NCBI RefSeq assembly: GCF_011065935.2
Contig: NZ_JAAMNH020000001.1
Location: 1,695,001-1,759,000, forward strand
Direction: 5' to 3'
Length of the DNA: 64,000 nt
Origin: Clostridium estertheticum
GTDB lineage: Bacteria > Bacillota > Clostridia > Clostridiales > Clostridiaceae
In this document: piece after piece, positions 18,705-25,884 of the stretch
How the letters are laid out: each line of letters opens with the position of its first letter
How positions within the stretch are numbered: the first letter of the stretch is position 1
The notes under the pieces: generated by a model
The model's input: only the letters and a program-made list of their open reading frames with translations
Database searches by the model: none
What the model was told of the DNA's origin: nothing
Program-made: the position numbers and the translations under genes

Positions 18705-19358
18705 TTGGTGACTAAATTAATAATTGGGGGATTATTTTGTATAGTATTTGTTATGCATATTGTTTTCAGTAAAATTGATTATAAAAAAGGGTGCTACTAT
18801 ACTAAGCCACTATTAATGCCACTACTCGGAATTTATTATATCTTAAGTGTAGCGGAAGTTAATAAATTAATTGTAATAGCATTAGTCTTTGGTTTCATGG
18901 GTGATGTATTTTTAATGTGGCCACAAGGAAAAAATAATTTTATGATTGGACTGGGAGCGTTTCTACTAGGTCACCTTTGTTATGTTTTACTTTTTTTACA
19001 AGGGATTTCTTTTGTAAAAGATGTACCAGTCTGGTTTTACTTTATTATAATAATATATGCTAGTATAGGTATTACTGTGATGAAAAAATTGACAGTGTAT
19101 TTAGGAGATATGAAAGTACCCACTTATATATATATGGCAACTATTTTATTAATGAGTTTTTCTAGTTTAGCACGTATTTTGGTTATGGATATGAGTATAG
19201 CATTCACACTTCCTTTTATCGGGTCATTATTATTTTTATGTTCAGATGCTATGTTAGGATTTTACACTTTTAAAGGTAAGTTTAAAAATGGAGAAATATA
19301 TATTATGCTAACTTATGTACTAGCTCAAGCCTTTATTGTTGGTGGATATTTATACTAG
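18705..19358 (+). CDS. YhhN-family membrane protein (lysoplasmalogenase-like)
   Basis: This encodes a 217-residue protein with about eight membrane helices and the family signature GFMGDVFLMWP around residues 63-73, plus LLFLCSDAMLGF later. YhhN/TMEM86 members hydrolyse lysoplasmalogen; clostridia make plasmalogens, so this activity would make sense, though it is inferred. The TTG start lies eight bases after AAGGAG; a GTG one codon later is possible. It may be co-transcribed with the next small membrane gene. Confidence 0.85.
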   Translation: MVTKLIIGGLFCIVFVMHIVFSKIDYKKGCYYTKPLLMPLLGIYYILSVAEVNKLIVIALVFGFMGDVFLMWPQGKNNFMIGLGAFLLGHLCYVLLFLQGISFVKDVPVWFYFIIIIYASIGITVMKKLTVYLGDMKVPTYIYMATILLMSFSSLARILVMDMSIAFTLPFIGSLLFLCSDAMLGFYTFKGKFKNGEIYIMLTYVLAQAFIVGGYLY

Positions 19359-19462
19359 ATAATATTAACAAAAATACAGCTAAATGCAAATTAGATATAG
19401 TTACTAAAATTTTACATTAATTATTTTAAATATTTATATGGTATAAAAGGGGAGATGATATA

Positions 19463-19753
19463 TTGACAAGATTTATATTGATAGTGGTAGCTGTAAGTAT
19501 TGTAGTAATTGGTATAACTTATTTAATTCATAGATTAGTGGGTAAAAAGAAATATGCTAAATATATCCCTGCAGTTATTTTTCTCCTTATGGGAATATAT
19601 AATGTGTACATGATTAGGACTAATCCTGGTGAAGGCTTCGGGGATATAGTAAAAGCACTGTATATATTTGTATGTGCTACTTGTTTTATAAGCGGAGTAG
19701 GCACAGGGGTATTTATTGATTTTATTTTACCAAGGATATCTTCAAAAAAATAG
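19463..19753 (+). CDS. Small integral membrane protein, hypothetical
   Basis: This encodes a 96-residue protein with three hydrophobic segments (about 3-23, 34-50 and 62-88) and a basic C-terminus. It starts at a TTG after GGGGAGATG. No family was recognised. It ends before a strong bidirectional terminator shared with aspS. Confidence 0.7.
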   Translation: MTRFILIVVAVSIVVIGITYLIHRLVGKKKYAKYIPAVIFLLMGIYNVYMIRTNPGEGFGDIVKALYIFVCATCFISGVGTGVFIDFILPRISSKK

Positions 19754-19809
19754 AAATGTGAATAAAATGAGTTTTAACCTTAAATGAGTAATAAGGTGAA
19801 TATATTATG

Positions 19810-19849
19810 GAAGGGAGGTAGATTTGGATAGACAAATCTACCTCCCTTC
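19810..19849. terminator. Strong bidirectional terminator
   Basis: A perfect 17-bp stem (19810-19826 with 19833-19849) has a 6-nt loop, between the plus-strand small membrane gene and minus-strand aspS. T-rich tracts follow on the plus side. Confidence 0.85.
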
Positions 19850-19885
19850 TCTTTTGCATATCTAATAATATATGAACTTTGTGAT

Positions 19886-21175
19886 TTAAGGGGCTATTCT
19901 ATCTCTATCTCTTGGGAATAGCGTAACTTCGCGTACATTTCTAAGACCTAAAAGTTGAGCGGTTAATCGCTCTAGTCCTATGGCGAGTCCACCATGAGGT
20001 GGTATTCCATATTTGAATACTTGAAGATATCCACTAAAGCTTTCAAGGTTTAATCCTTTAGATGAGATGCTTTCTTTTAACTGCTGATAGTTATGAATTC
20101 TTTGTCCACCAGTAGTTATTTCAACACCTCTAAATAATAAGTCGAAGCTATGTGTACTCTCGGTGCCTTCTGGCATGGTGTACATAGGCCTTTTACTACG
20201 AGGATAATGAGTTAGGAATATGAAATCAGAATTATATTTTTCCTTCACATATTCACATATTAATTTCTCACCTTCAGGGTCTAAATCGTTAATTAGATCA
20301 GTTTTGCCATATTTATTTTTTAGTATTTCAATAGCTTCACTAAGTTTCATGGAAGGTATTTGATCACCAATTTTAGGAAATTCAACTAGGAGTAAAGTTA
20401 GCTCTTTTGGACACTTATTAGTAACATATTGAAAAATATATTTTAGAAGTCTTGTCTCAAGGTGCATAATTTCTTTTTCATCTTCGATAAATCCCATTTC
20501 AAGGTCCATACTTACATATTCATTTAAATGCCTTATTGTATTGTGTTCCTCTGCACGATATACATGTCCTATTTCAAAGACTCTTTCATAGCCTGCGCCC
20601 ACAAGCATCTGCTTATAAAATTGAGGACTTTGAGCTAAATATGCTTTTTTTTCAAAGTATTTAAGCTCAAATAAACCAGTTCCACCTTCAGTACCTTCAG
20701 CTACAATTTTTGGGCTATATACCTGAGTAAAGTCTTCATCCTTTAAAAATTCAGCAAAGCCTTGAGCTAAGGCTGCCTGTATTTTAAAGATTGCATTGGT
20801 TTTTAAATGTCTTAAGGTTAATACCCTATTGTTTAGAAGAGTATCTATATTTACATCTAACTCCTCTTTATTAATTTCCACAGGTAAGTCCTCATTAACT
20901 TGCGAAATAACATTTAATGTGTCAACTAATATTTCACATTCACTAGTTTCAGCATTTCTTTCTTTAACATGGCCTATGACTTCAACTACGGATTCTAGTT
21001 TTAATCCTTTAATATCTATAGTTTTTGTATCTAGCACACATTGAACTATTCCTGATCTATCTCTTATTATTAAAAAAGCTATTTTACCCATTTTTCTTAT
21101 TCTGTGTATCCACCCTTTTATTTTTACATTTTCTCCTATGTGGCTGTAAAGATTTTTTGTTAATAGACGTTCCAT
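19886..21175 (-). CDS. aspS: Archaeal-type (probably non-discriminating) aspartyl-tRNA synthetase
   Basis: This encodes a 429-residue class IIb synthetase. It has an OB-fold anticodon-binding domain (about 1-105), motif 2 in the region of VYRAEEHNTIRHLNEY, and motif 3 GGLAIGLERLTAQLLG near 395-410, ending FPRDRDRIAP. The length lacks the ~150-residue insertion of bacterial AspRS, so it belongs to the archaeal/eukaryal AspS2 type. In clostridia such enzymes typically also charge tRNA-Asn for later amidation by GatCAB. It lies downstream of a T-box leader and IscB on the same strand, 86 bp after iscB. Its own ribosome binding site is weak (CAGGA). Confidence 0.93.
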   Translation of the reverse strand: MERLLTKNLYSHIGENVKIKGWIHRIRKMGKIAFLIIRDRSGIVQCVLDTKTIDIKGLKLESVVEVIGHVKERNAETSECEILVDTLNVISQVNEDLPVEINKEELDVNIDTLLNNRVLTLRHLKTNAIFKIQAALAQGFAEFLKDEDFTQVYSPKIVAEGTEGGTGLFELKYFEKKAYLAQSPQFYKQMLVGAGYERVFEIGHVYRAEEHNTIRHLNEYVSMDLEMGFIEDEKEIMHLETRLLKYIFQYVTNKCPKELTLLLVEFPKIGDQIPSMKLSEAIEILKNKYGKTDLINDLDPEGEKLICEYVKEKYNSDFIFLTHYPRSKRPMYTMPEGTESTHSFDLLFRGVEITTGGQRIHNYQQLKESISSKGLNLESFSGYLQVFKYGIPPHGGLAIGLERLTAQLLGLRNVREVTLFPRDRDRIAP

Positions 21176-21184
21176 AAATATGTC

Positions 21185-21233
21185 CTGGTTTCTTAAATCT
21201 AAACATATCTGAACATTTGAATTTAAAAACCAG
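21185..21233 (-). other. Imperfect hairpin between iscB and aspS
   Basis: CTGGTTT and AAACCAG arms with extended AT-rich complementarity enclose the gap between iscB and aspS, and the hairpin reaches into the weak AGGA preceding the aspS start. It may be the right end of the IscB element, a terminator-like fold or a translation-modulating hairpin. Confidence 0.45.
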
Positions 21234-21261
21234 TATTCACCTCACTTTCTATTTCTAAAAT

Positions 21262-22497
21262 TTATGAAAACCGTATACTATTCGGTCTTGAAATAAGATT
21301 AAGACTTTTTAACCCATATCTTTTTAGTATAATATTATCTTTAGTTGTCATATTAAATTGTTTTCTATCTGGATATAATGCTGTTATATATCCAATATAA
21401 CATACGCCATTTCGTTTGGTATATTTAACGTAATCTCTTAATTTAAACCCATCAACAATGGTTTCTACATCACCTTTTGATTTTTTGCGTAAAGGTTTTA
21501 TATGCCAGTCTTTAATGTTGATGTCAGTAGATTTAATTTTAGTGCCACAAATAACTAAAGCGTCATTAGAATGACTTTTTTCTATATTCCAGTCTATTCT
21601 ATGATTTGCAGTATCGGCTCCTGTAGTCAAAGATAGTGGCGCTATTTTTCCAAGTTCCCCCTGTAGATACTTTTTGCCCTGCATAACATGCATTGGATGT
21701 CTAAGGCACAAATTCTTACCTTTAATTTTGGTTAAATATTTATCCATCATTTGCAATTCTTTGCCAAAAGTTTTTATATGGCACTTTTCGCATAAAGTTA
21801 CACCGTTATAAATACTATCAGCTCCACCACTGTTTTTGGGTTTAGCATGGTGCATTTGAAGTTTAATTTTAGAGCTACAGTCTACACATTCAAAGTTATC
21901 TCTCATAAATACAGCTAATCTTATGTTGTTATCAAGTCTATTTGACTTTTGATACTGCCATTTATATAGCTCTTTACCTTCAATCATAGCCCTTATGTCT
22001 ATAAGAACATCTTCAAGATATACAGCATCTATCTTAGTCCATTTTAACAGTTTGCTTACAACCCTTAATATAGACTGTTTCTTTTGCAGTATACTTGGAG
22101 CAAGTCTATTCTTGCGTTTAGATGCGCGTCTGTTGTCAAATCTCTTTTCACGATATCTTTTATGGTACCTATGATACTTTCTATATCCCTTTCTTACAGT
22201 CATTTTTGTAGAAACATCTTGCCTTAATTCTATAGTTCCCTTAAAAATCGTTTTAATTTTTGTGTTACATTGTTGAATTATTCCGAGTCCTACATTTTTA
22301 CTTCCATCATCGATACCAAGATAATTTTTAACATCATCATTATCGTCGTCATTAATTATTTTTTGTAGCTGTATTACCATTGGAAATTTATTAAGCATTT
22401 TAGCTTTATTTTTCCGAATAAGATAATATGCTTTATTTTTGTTGCAGGGACTTAATCTGTTGCCAGATAAGTCCACTACAAAAGAATATTCGACCAT
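21262..22497 (-). CDS. iscB: IscB RNA-guided nuclease (OMEGA system; RuvC plus HNH)
   Basis: This encodes a 411-residue protein with the IscB layout. There is an N-terminal PLMP-type domain (about 1-45), RuvC-I YLGIDDGSKNVGLG with Asp63, an Arg/Lys-rich bridge helix (about 101-135) and RuvC-II with Glu162 (VYLED). An HNH domain follows with CxxC pairs 204/207 and 236/239, His216-217 and Asn231, then RuvC-III KSHSNDALVI (His309, Asp312) and a C-terminal RNA/TAM-contacting region. All catalytic residues appear intact. TnpB is excluded by the PLMP and HNH domains, and Cas9 by the size. AGGAGG lies 10 bases before the ATG. It lies within a T-box-led transcription unit directly before aspS. Confidence 0.92.
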   Translation of the reverse strand: MVEYSFVVDLSGNRLSPCNKNKAYYLIRKNKAKMLNKFPMVIQLQKIINDDDNDDVKNYLGIDDGSKNVGLGIIQQCNTKIKTIFKGTIELRQDVSTKMTVRKGYRKYHRYHKRYREKRFDNRRASKRKNRLAPSILQKKQSILRVVSKLLKWTKIDAVYLEDVLIDIRAMIEGKELYKWQYQKSNRLDNNIRLAVFMRDNFECVDCSSKIKLQMHHAKPKNSGGADSIYNGVTLCEKCHIKTFGKELQMMDKYLTKIKGKNLCLRHPMHVMQGKKYLQGELGKIAPLSLTTGADTANHRIDWNIEKSHSNDALVICGTKIKSTDINIKDWHIKPLRKKSKGDVETIVDGFKLRDYVKYTKRNGVCYIGYITALYPDRKQFNMTTKDNIILKRYGLKSLNLISRPNSIRFS

Positions 22498-22740
22498 CTC
22501 TAGTCATCCTCCTAGTGGGTATTTTCCTTCTTGCCAATGTCAAATGGTGGTGTATTGAGTTTTGATGTGTCTAACCATAGCAATGCCTTAGGTTAGTTTC
22601 TTTCTAACTATCGTAGAGCTTCAGACTGAAGTACATCTAAAGGTACGTCTTTAACCAATCATCTAACGTAGTTCATCGTGCTATTTCCTTTTCAAGAAAC
22701 TACACTCACTAAGGCTTGAAAGCAACATTAACTTCTTACA
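22498..22740 (-). ncRNA. Presumptive omega RNA (HEARO-type) upstream of iscB
   Basis: IscB guides are encoded directly upstream of the gene, and this stretch is rich in pairing when read on the minus strand. TTTCAAG (22715-22721) pairs with CTTGAAA (22690-22696). GCCTTAG in the loop of that helix is an exact complement of CTAAGGC about 120 nt downstream. GTAGTT in the same loop complements the following AACTAC. The hairpins CTTCAG/CTGAAG and GTTAG/CTAAC follow. These long-range and loop contacts suit the pseudoknotted omega-RNA scaffold. The 5' guide boundary cannot be placed; the bases just beyond about 22722 are the candidate. Confidence 0.75.
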
Positions 22741-22819
22741 ATTTGTATAGTTTTGTTCAATATTGTTTAATCTTTTGTAAGCAGATTGGTAGCTCCTTTT
22801 AAATAGTTTTTAATATAAA

Positions 22820-22850
22820 TTTTTAACGACTAATGAAATGTCGTTAAAAA
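22820..22850 (-). terminator. Hairpin between T-box leader and omega RNA
   Basis: A perfect 11-bp stem (TTTTTAACGAC with GTCGTTAAAAA) and a 9-nt loop form the last hairpin before the iscB region. It is followed by TTTATATT, so it could terminate weakly. Confidence 0.5.
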
Positions 22851-22867
22851 ATCCCTGAGCAAAAAAT

Positions 22868-23230
22868 ATTGACCAGGTACGGAAAATTCCGTGGTACCAC
22901 CCTCATTAATCATTAAATATAATTAGAGATAGAATGTGACAACAATTGTGGAATAATAAAAACGTCAAAAAACTCTCACTCCATATAGGAGTGAGAGTAT
23001 AAATCCCACGGTACCATCCTTGTTAATCATAGTTAATTGATTCACTTTATTCCTTTTAACGGAGGAAACCGATACACTCTAATAACTCAACAGTGAGATT
23101 TCAAATGTACAACTCCGAGATGTCTTTCAGTATAATGATTCTTATTAGGATTGCACCATCCCTAACTCTCTTAGAAGATTTCATCAACTTACTATTCTCA
23201 TCATAGTTTTTACAATAATTACTATAAATT
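22868..23230 (-). promoter_or_regulatory. T-box riboswitch with two antiterminator/terminator modules
   Basis: The minus-strand leader begins with a Stem I (about 23080-23215) containing AGAGAG, GATGGTGCAA and, after the apical part, GGAGTTG-TAC-ATTTGAA, with TAC as the best-placed specifier. The first T-box sequence is GGATGGTACCGTGGG (23005-23019), followed by an 11-bp terminator with T-run at 22966-22999. A second, GGGTGGTACCACGG (22889-22902), has its own competing hairpin and T-run but no second Stem I. Both read TGGT, which pairs with an A73 discriminator. The expected tRNA is therefore Tyr-like, not Asp or Asn. Downstream lie iscB and aspS. Confidence 0.88.
22966..22999 (-). terminator. 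First T-box terminator
   Basis: ACTCTCACTCC pairs with GGAGTGAGAGT around a short loop and is followed on the minus strand by TTTTTT. It lies just after the first T-box sequence. Confidence 0.9.
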
Positions 23231-23236
23231 TATATA

Positions 23237-23265
23237 ACTATAACATTACTATTTTTTATTGTCAA
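23237..23265 (-). promoter_or_regulatory. Promoter of the T-box leader
   Basis: On the minus strand, -35 TTGACA (23260-23265) is followed by a 17-bp spacer and -10 TATAGT (23237-23242). The first T of the -35 box is also the last base of the 29-bp direct repeat flanking the neighbouring insertion sequence. Confidence 0.85.
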
Positions 23266-23293
23266 GTAAATTTATTCGATTTTACTTCCATCT
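23265..23293. repeat. 29-bp direct repeat, left copy (target duplication)
   Basis: This copy is identical over 29 bp to 24976-25004. It reproduces the 3' end of the small gene at 24983-25126, including its stop codon, next to the T-box promoter. This is as expected if insertion duplicated the target. Confidence 0.88.
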
Positions 23294-23424
23294 ATGATTC
23301 GTTTATTATAATGTCTTAGTATACCGTTTTTGATTATGTCCCAAACAGACAAAAATATAGTGTAGAATATACCTCATAAGAATGTATAGATGAGGTGTTC
23401 ATAATTAGAAAGGTAGATTTAAAT

Positions 23425-24798
23425 ATGAAAGAAGATTTTAAATATCAAATTATCAAAAAATTAGTAGAAGTTAGTGGAAATAAAAAAGCTGCCGCCCTTC
23501 GTATTGGGTGCACTATTAGACATCTAAATCGTTTGATTAAGGGATATCGTTCTAATGGTAAAGAATTCTTTATCCATGGGAATAAAGGTATCAAACCTAC
23601 TCATACCATTTCAGAAGATATTAGGCGTATGATTATAGATCTATATAAAACTAAATATCATGAAGCAAACTTTACCCATTATGCTGAACTTCTCGATACT
23701 CATGAGGGCATTTCCGTCTCTCCTAGTACCGTTAACACAATTCTTATGGCTGAAAACATCTTATCTCCTAAAGCCTGTCGTGTTACAAAAAAAAGGGTGA
23801 AAAAAGAATTGTTAGAGCAGCTCAAAACTTTGTCTCTATCAAATTATAAAAAAGAATATATTGAAAAAAGTATTATAGCAATTGAAGATGCTCATCCAAG
23901 AAGGTCCCGTTGTGCTTATTTCGGCGAAATGATTCAGATGGGTGCCTCACTACATCTATGGTTTGGAGATACAAAATCCCAACTACACATAGCTATTGAT
24001 GATTCAACCGGAGCTATTGTCGGCGGCTACTTTGATCAACAAGAAACTTTAAAAGGATACTATAATATATTTCATCAGATTCTTTTAGAATATGGTATTC
24101 CATATATGTTTTTTACAGATAGACGAACTGTATTTGAGTATAAACAAAAAAAAGCTCCAACCACAGAGGAGGATACCTTCACACAATTTGGCTACGCCTG
24201 TAAACAGTTAGGTGTTGAAATTAGAAGTAGTAGTGTTCCTCAAGCAAAAGGTCGTGTAGAGCGTCTTTTTCAGACATTACAATCACGCCTGCCCCTAGAA
24301 CTTAGAATAGCAGGCGTAACAACCATAGAGCAAGCAAATGTATTCTTAAACCACTACGTAAAAAAATTCAATGCTAAGTTTGCTCTTGACATCAATAATA
24401 CCAAATCTGTATTTGAAACACAACCTACGGTTGAAAAAATTAATTTAACTCTTGCTGTTTTAGCCGACCGAAAGGTCGATTGTGGACATTGTGTACGCTT
24501 TGAATCCAAATACTATAAGCCTGTTGATACCGATAGTAATCCTACTTATTTTATCAAAGGTACAGCAGCTTTGGTTATCAAAGCTTTTGATGGTAAATTT
24601 TATGTTAGTATAAAGAATAAAGTATATGGTTTAGAAGAAATACCAAATCATAAACCTACTTCAAAGAATTTTGATTTTCCAAAAGATAATCCAGAAAAAT
24701 GCAAACGTTACTTGCCACCAATGAGTCATCCTTGGAAAGAAGCCTCATTTCAAGCATATTTGGACAAGCAAACACATAGGGCAAGCAAGACTTGTTAA
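23425..24798 (+). CDS. DDE transposase, ISNCY/IS1202-type
   Basis: This encodes a transposase of about 457 residues. The N-terminus has a helix-turn-helix (NKKAAALRIGCTIRHLNRLI) and a second DNA-binding segment. The central integrase-like core shows the acidic triad in HLWFGDTKSQ (Asp), YMFFTDRRTVF (Asp) and KGRVERLF (Glu). A C-terminal beta domain is rich in aromatic residues. The start at 23425 follows AGAAAGG; a GTG ten codons upstream is possible. The reading frame is intact, so the element may still be active. Confidence 0.9.
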   Translation: MKEDFKYQIIKKLVEVSGNKKAAALRIGCTIRHLNRLIKGYRSNGKEFFIHGNKGIKPTHTISEDIRRMIIDLYKTKYHEANFTHYAELLDTHEGISVSPSTVNTILMAENILSPKACRVTKKRVKKELLEQLKTLSLSNYKKEYIEKSIIAIEDAHPRRSRCAYFGEMIQMGASLHLWFGDTKSQLHIAIDDSTGAIVGGYFDQQETLKGYYNIFHQILLEYGIPYMFFTDRRTVFEYKQKKAPTTEEDTFTQFGYACKQLGVEIRSSSVPQAKGRVERLFQTLQSRLPLELRIAGVTTIEQANVFLNHYVKKFNAKFALDINNTKSVFETQPTVEKINLTLAVLADRKVDCGHCVRFESKYYKPVDTDSNPTYFIKGTAALVIKAFDGKFYVSIKNKVYGLEEIPNHKPTSKNFDFPKDNPEKCKRYLPPMSHPWKEASFQAYLDKQTHRASKTC

Positions 24799-24910
24799 TA
24801 TTAAATCAATTTAAATATATTAATAAAATCTAACGCATGTATCTTTTCAAAAAAGTATAGAATGCAGTAGGTCTATTAATTTTACCCAAAAACATGATTT
24901 TGAAAAAGCA

Positions 24911-24935
24911 AAGCACCAACAATTAGTTGGTGCTA
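24911..24935 (+). terminator. Hairpin after the transposase gene
   Basis: AGCACCAAC and GTTGGTGCT flank a 5-nt loop near the right end of the insertion sequence. Only a weak T-run follows. Confidence 0.55.
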
Positions 24936-24975
24936 ATGTTTAACTTATTTCGGGACATTTTCAAAAATGCTTGAC

Positions 24976-25004
24976 AGTAAATTTATTCGATTTTACTTCC
25001 ATCT
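24976..25004. repeat. 29-bp direct repeat, right copy (target duplication)
   Basis: This copy is identical to 23265-23293. It contains the last codons and stop of the small minus-strand gene, so that gene remains intact after insertion. Confidence 0.88.
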
Positions 25005-25126
25005 GAAGCAGCCTGAATCTTTTCACGGCTACCAAGTGATTTTGGTAATCTAGCATCATCGTTTTTCTTTATCATAATTTGTTCCTGCGTAGTATAGTTG
25101 TAATTTTTAGAATCTTTTCTTGCCAT
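24983..25126 (-). CDS. Small hypothetical protein (47 aa), spore-protein-like composition
   Basis: This encodes a 47-residue charged protein starting MARKDSKNYNYTTQEQ and ending SDGSKIE. GAAAGGTGG precedes the ATG at a suitable distance. There is no membrane segment or cysteine. The composition resembles small acid-soluble spore proteins, but I see no diagnostic motif. The insertion sequence begins just beyond its stop codon and has probably removed its native terminator from the transcript. Confidence 0.6.
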   Translation of the reverse strand: MARKDSKNYNYTTQEQIMIKKNDDARLPKSLGSREKIQAASDGSKIE

Positions 25127-25369
25127 AGATATTGCCACCTTTCTAAATTTTAATAAAATATTATTTATATTAGTTTCTCCAGCATTGATAGTATAATACC
25201 CTTTTGATAAAAATCAAACTTATGATTTTTAAAATGAAAACTTCACAATTAGCCCGTTACTTTACTTTTTTAATGCACTATATGACAATTTAGTTTATAA
25301 TATTATGTATAGTTGAAAGTAGGAAGAGAAACATTGTTTAAAGGAATAATTTATATTGAGGTGAGGAAT
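25127..25369. other. Divergent intergenic region
   Basis: This AT-rich spacer between the minus-strand small gene and the plus-strand membrane gene should hold both promoters. TATAATA-like boxes are plentiful on both strands, but no single promoter can be chosen, and no other feature is seen. Confidence 0.4.
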
Positions 25370-25864
25370 ATGGAGAGAGGATCTTTAAAGGCTTCATTAG
25401 TAATTGGAGTTATTGGCGTGATTATAATATCCATTATATATTTTAGACCGGTGAGCATAAAAAGAAACTACGGTGGATATTTATTTGCTGACAATAGTGA
25501 ATTTGAAAAATCTACAGAAATTGTGCTTGTGGGAGAACTAAAAAAGAAATTATTTTTAAATTATGTATTTACTGGAAGTATAGAAGTGGATGGTATTAAA
25601 GAGAAGGTTATTCTAAAAAGAATATGGTCGAAAAATAATATTTTTAAAAGTTTGGGATATAATGCTTTTATTGAAACTAAAAATAGTAAAACAGGGCAAT
25701 ATGAAGTGACTGGAACACTGGATACATCAAAGGATTTCAATGAAATACTTATAAGACTCGGTAAAATAGACAGTAAATATAATGGGAAATATAATATTTG
25801 TGGTCCAAGTAGTACTAGAGAAGAGGCCAAAGGTGTTATGAATATAATAGAGAAAAACAATTAA
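25370..25864 (+). CDS. Membrane-anchored hypothetical protein
   Basis: This encodes 164 residues with one N-terminal transmembrane helix (about 9-26) and an extracytoplasmic beta-rich domain. The ATG at 25370 follows GAGGTGAGG; upstream in-frame codons lack such a site. No family was recognised. It lies 20 bp ahead of the mannose-6-phosphate isomerase gene and is probably co-transcribed. Confidence 0.65.
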   Translation: MERGSLKASLVIGVIGVIIISIIYFRPVSIKRNYGGYLFADNSEFEKSTEIVLVGELKKKLFLNYVFTGSIEVDGIKEKVILKRIWSKNNIFKSLGYNAFIETKNSKTGQYEVTGTLDTSKDFNEILIRLGKIDSKYNGKYNICGPSSTREEAKGVMNIIEKNN

Positions 25865-25884
25865 GAGTTATTGGAGGGATTGTA

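Larger units (their letters stand above)
23294..24975 (+). mobile_element. Insertion sequence (ISNCY/IS1202-like) with 29-bp flanking repeats
   Basis: A 1,682-bp segment carries one DDE transposase gene between exact 29-bp direct repeats. Inverted ends TTTTTGA-TT-ATGTCCC (23327-23342) and, reversed, TTTTTGA-AA-ATGTCCC (24952-24967) are visible. They lie 33 bp and 8 bp from the repeats respectively, an unexplained asymmetry. Unusually long target duplications are known for the IS1202 group, which fits. It interrupts the spacer between a small spore-protein-like gene and the T-box promoter. Confidence 0.8.

Noticed and set aside
21262..22497. TnpB (IS605 OrfB) or a small Cas9
   Set aside because: The HNH insertion, the N-terminal PLMP-like domain and the upstream RNA indicate IscB; TnpB lacks HNH, and Cas9 is much larger with a REC lobe.
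22741..22790. Exact guide sequence and left end of the IscB element
   Set aside because: The boundary could not be set; an internal CTTACAA/TTGTAAG hairpin here confuses both the guide and the element end, so no guide is claimed.
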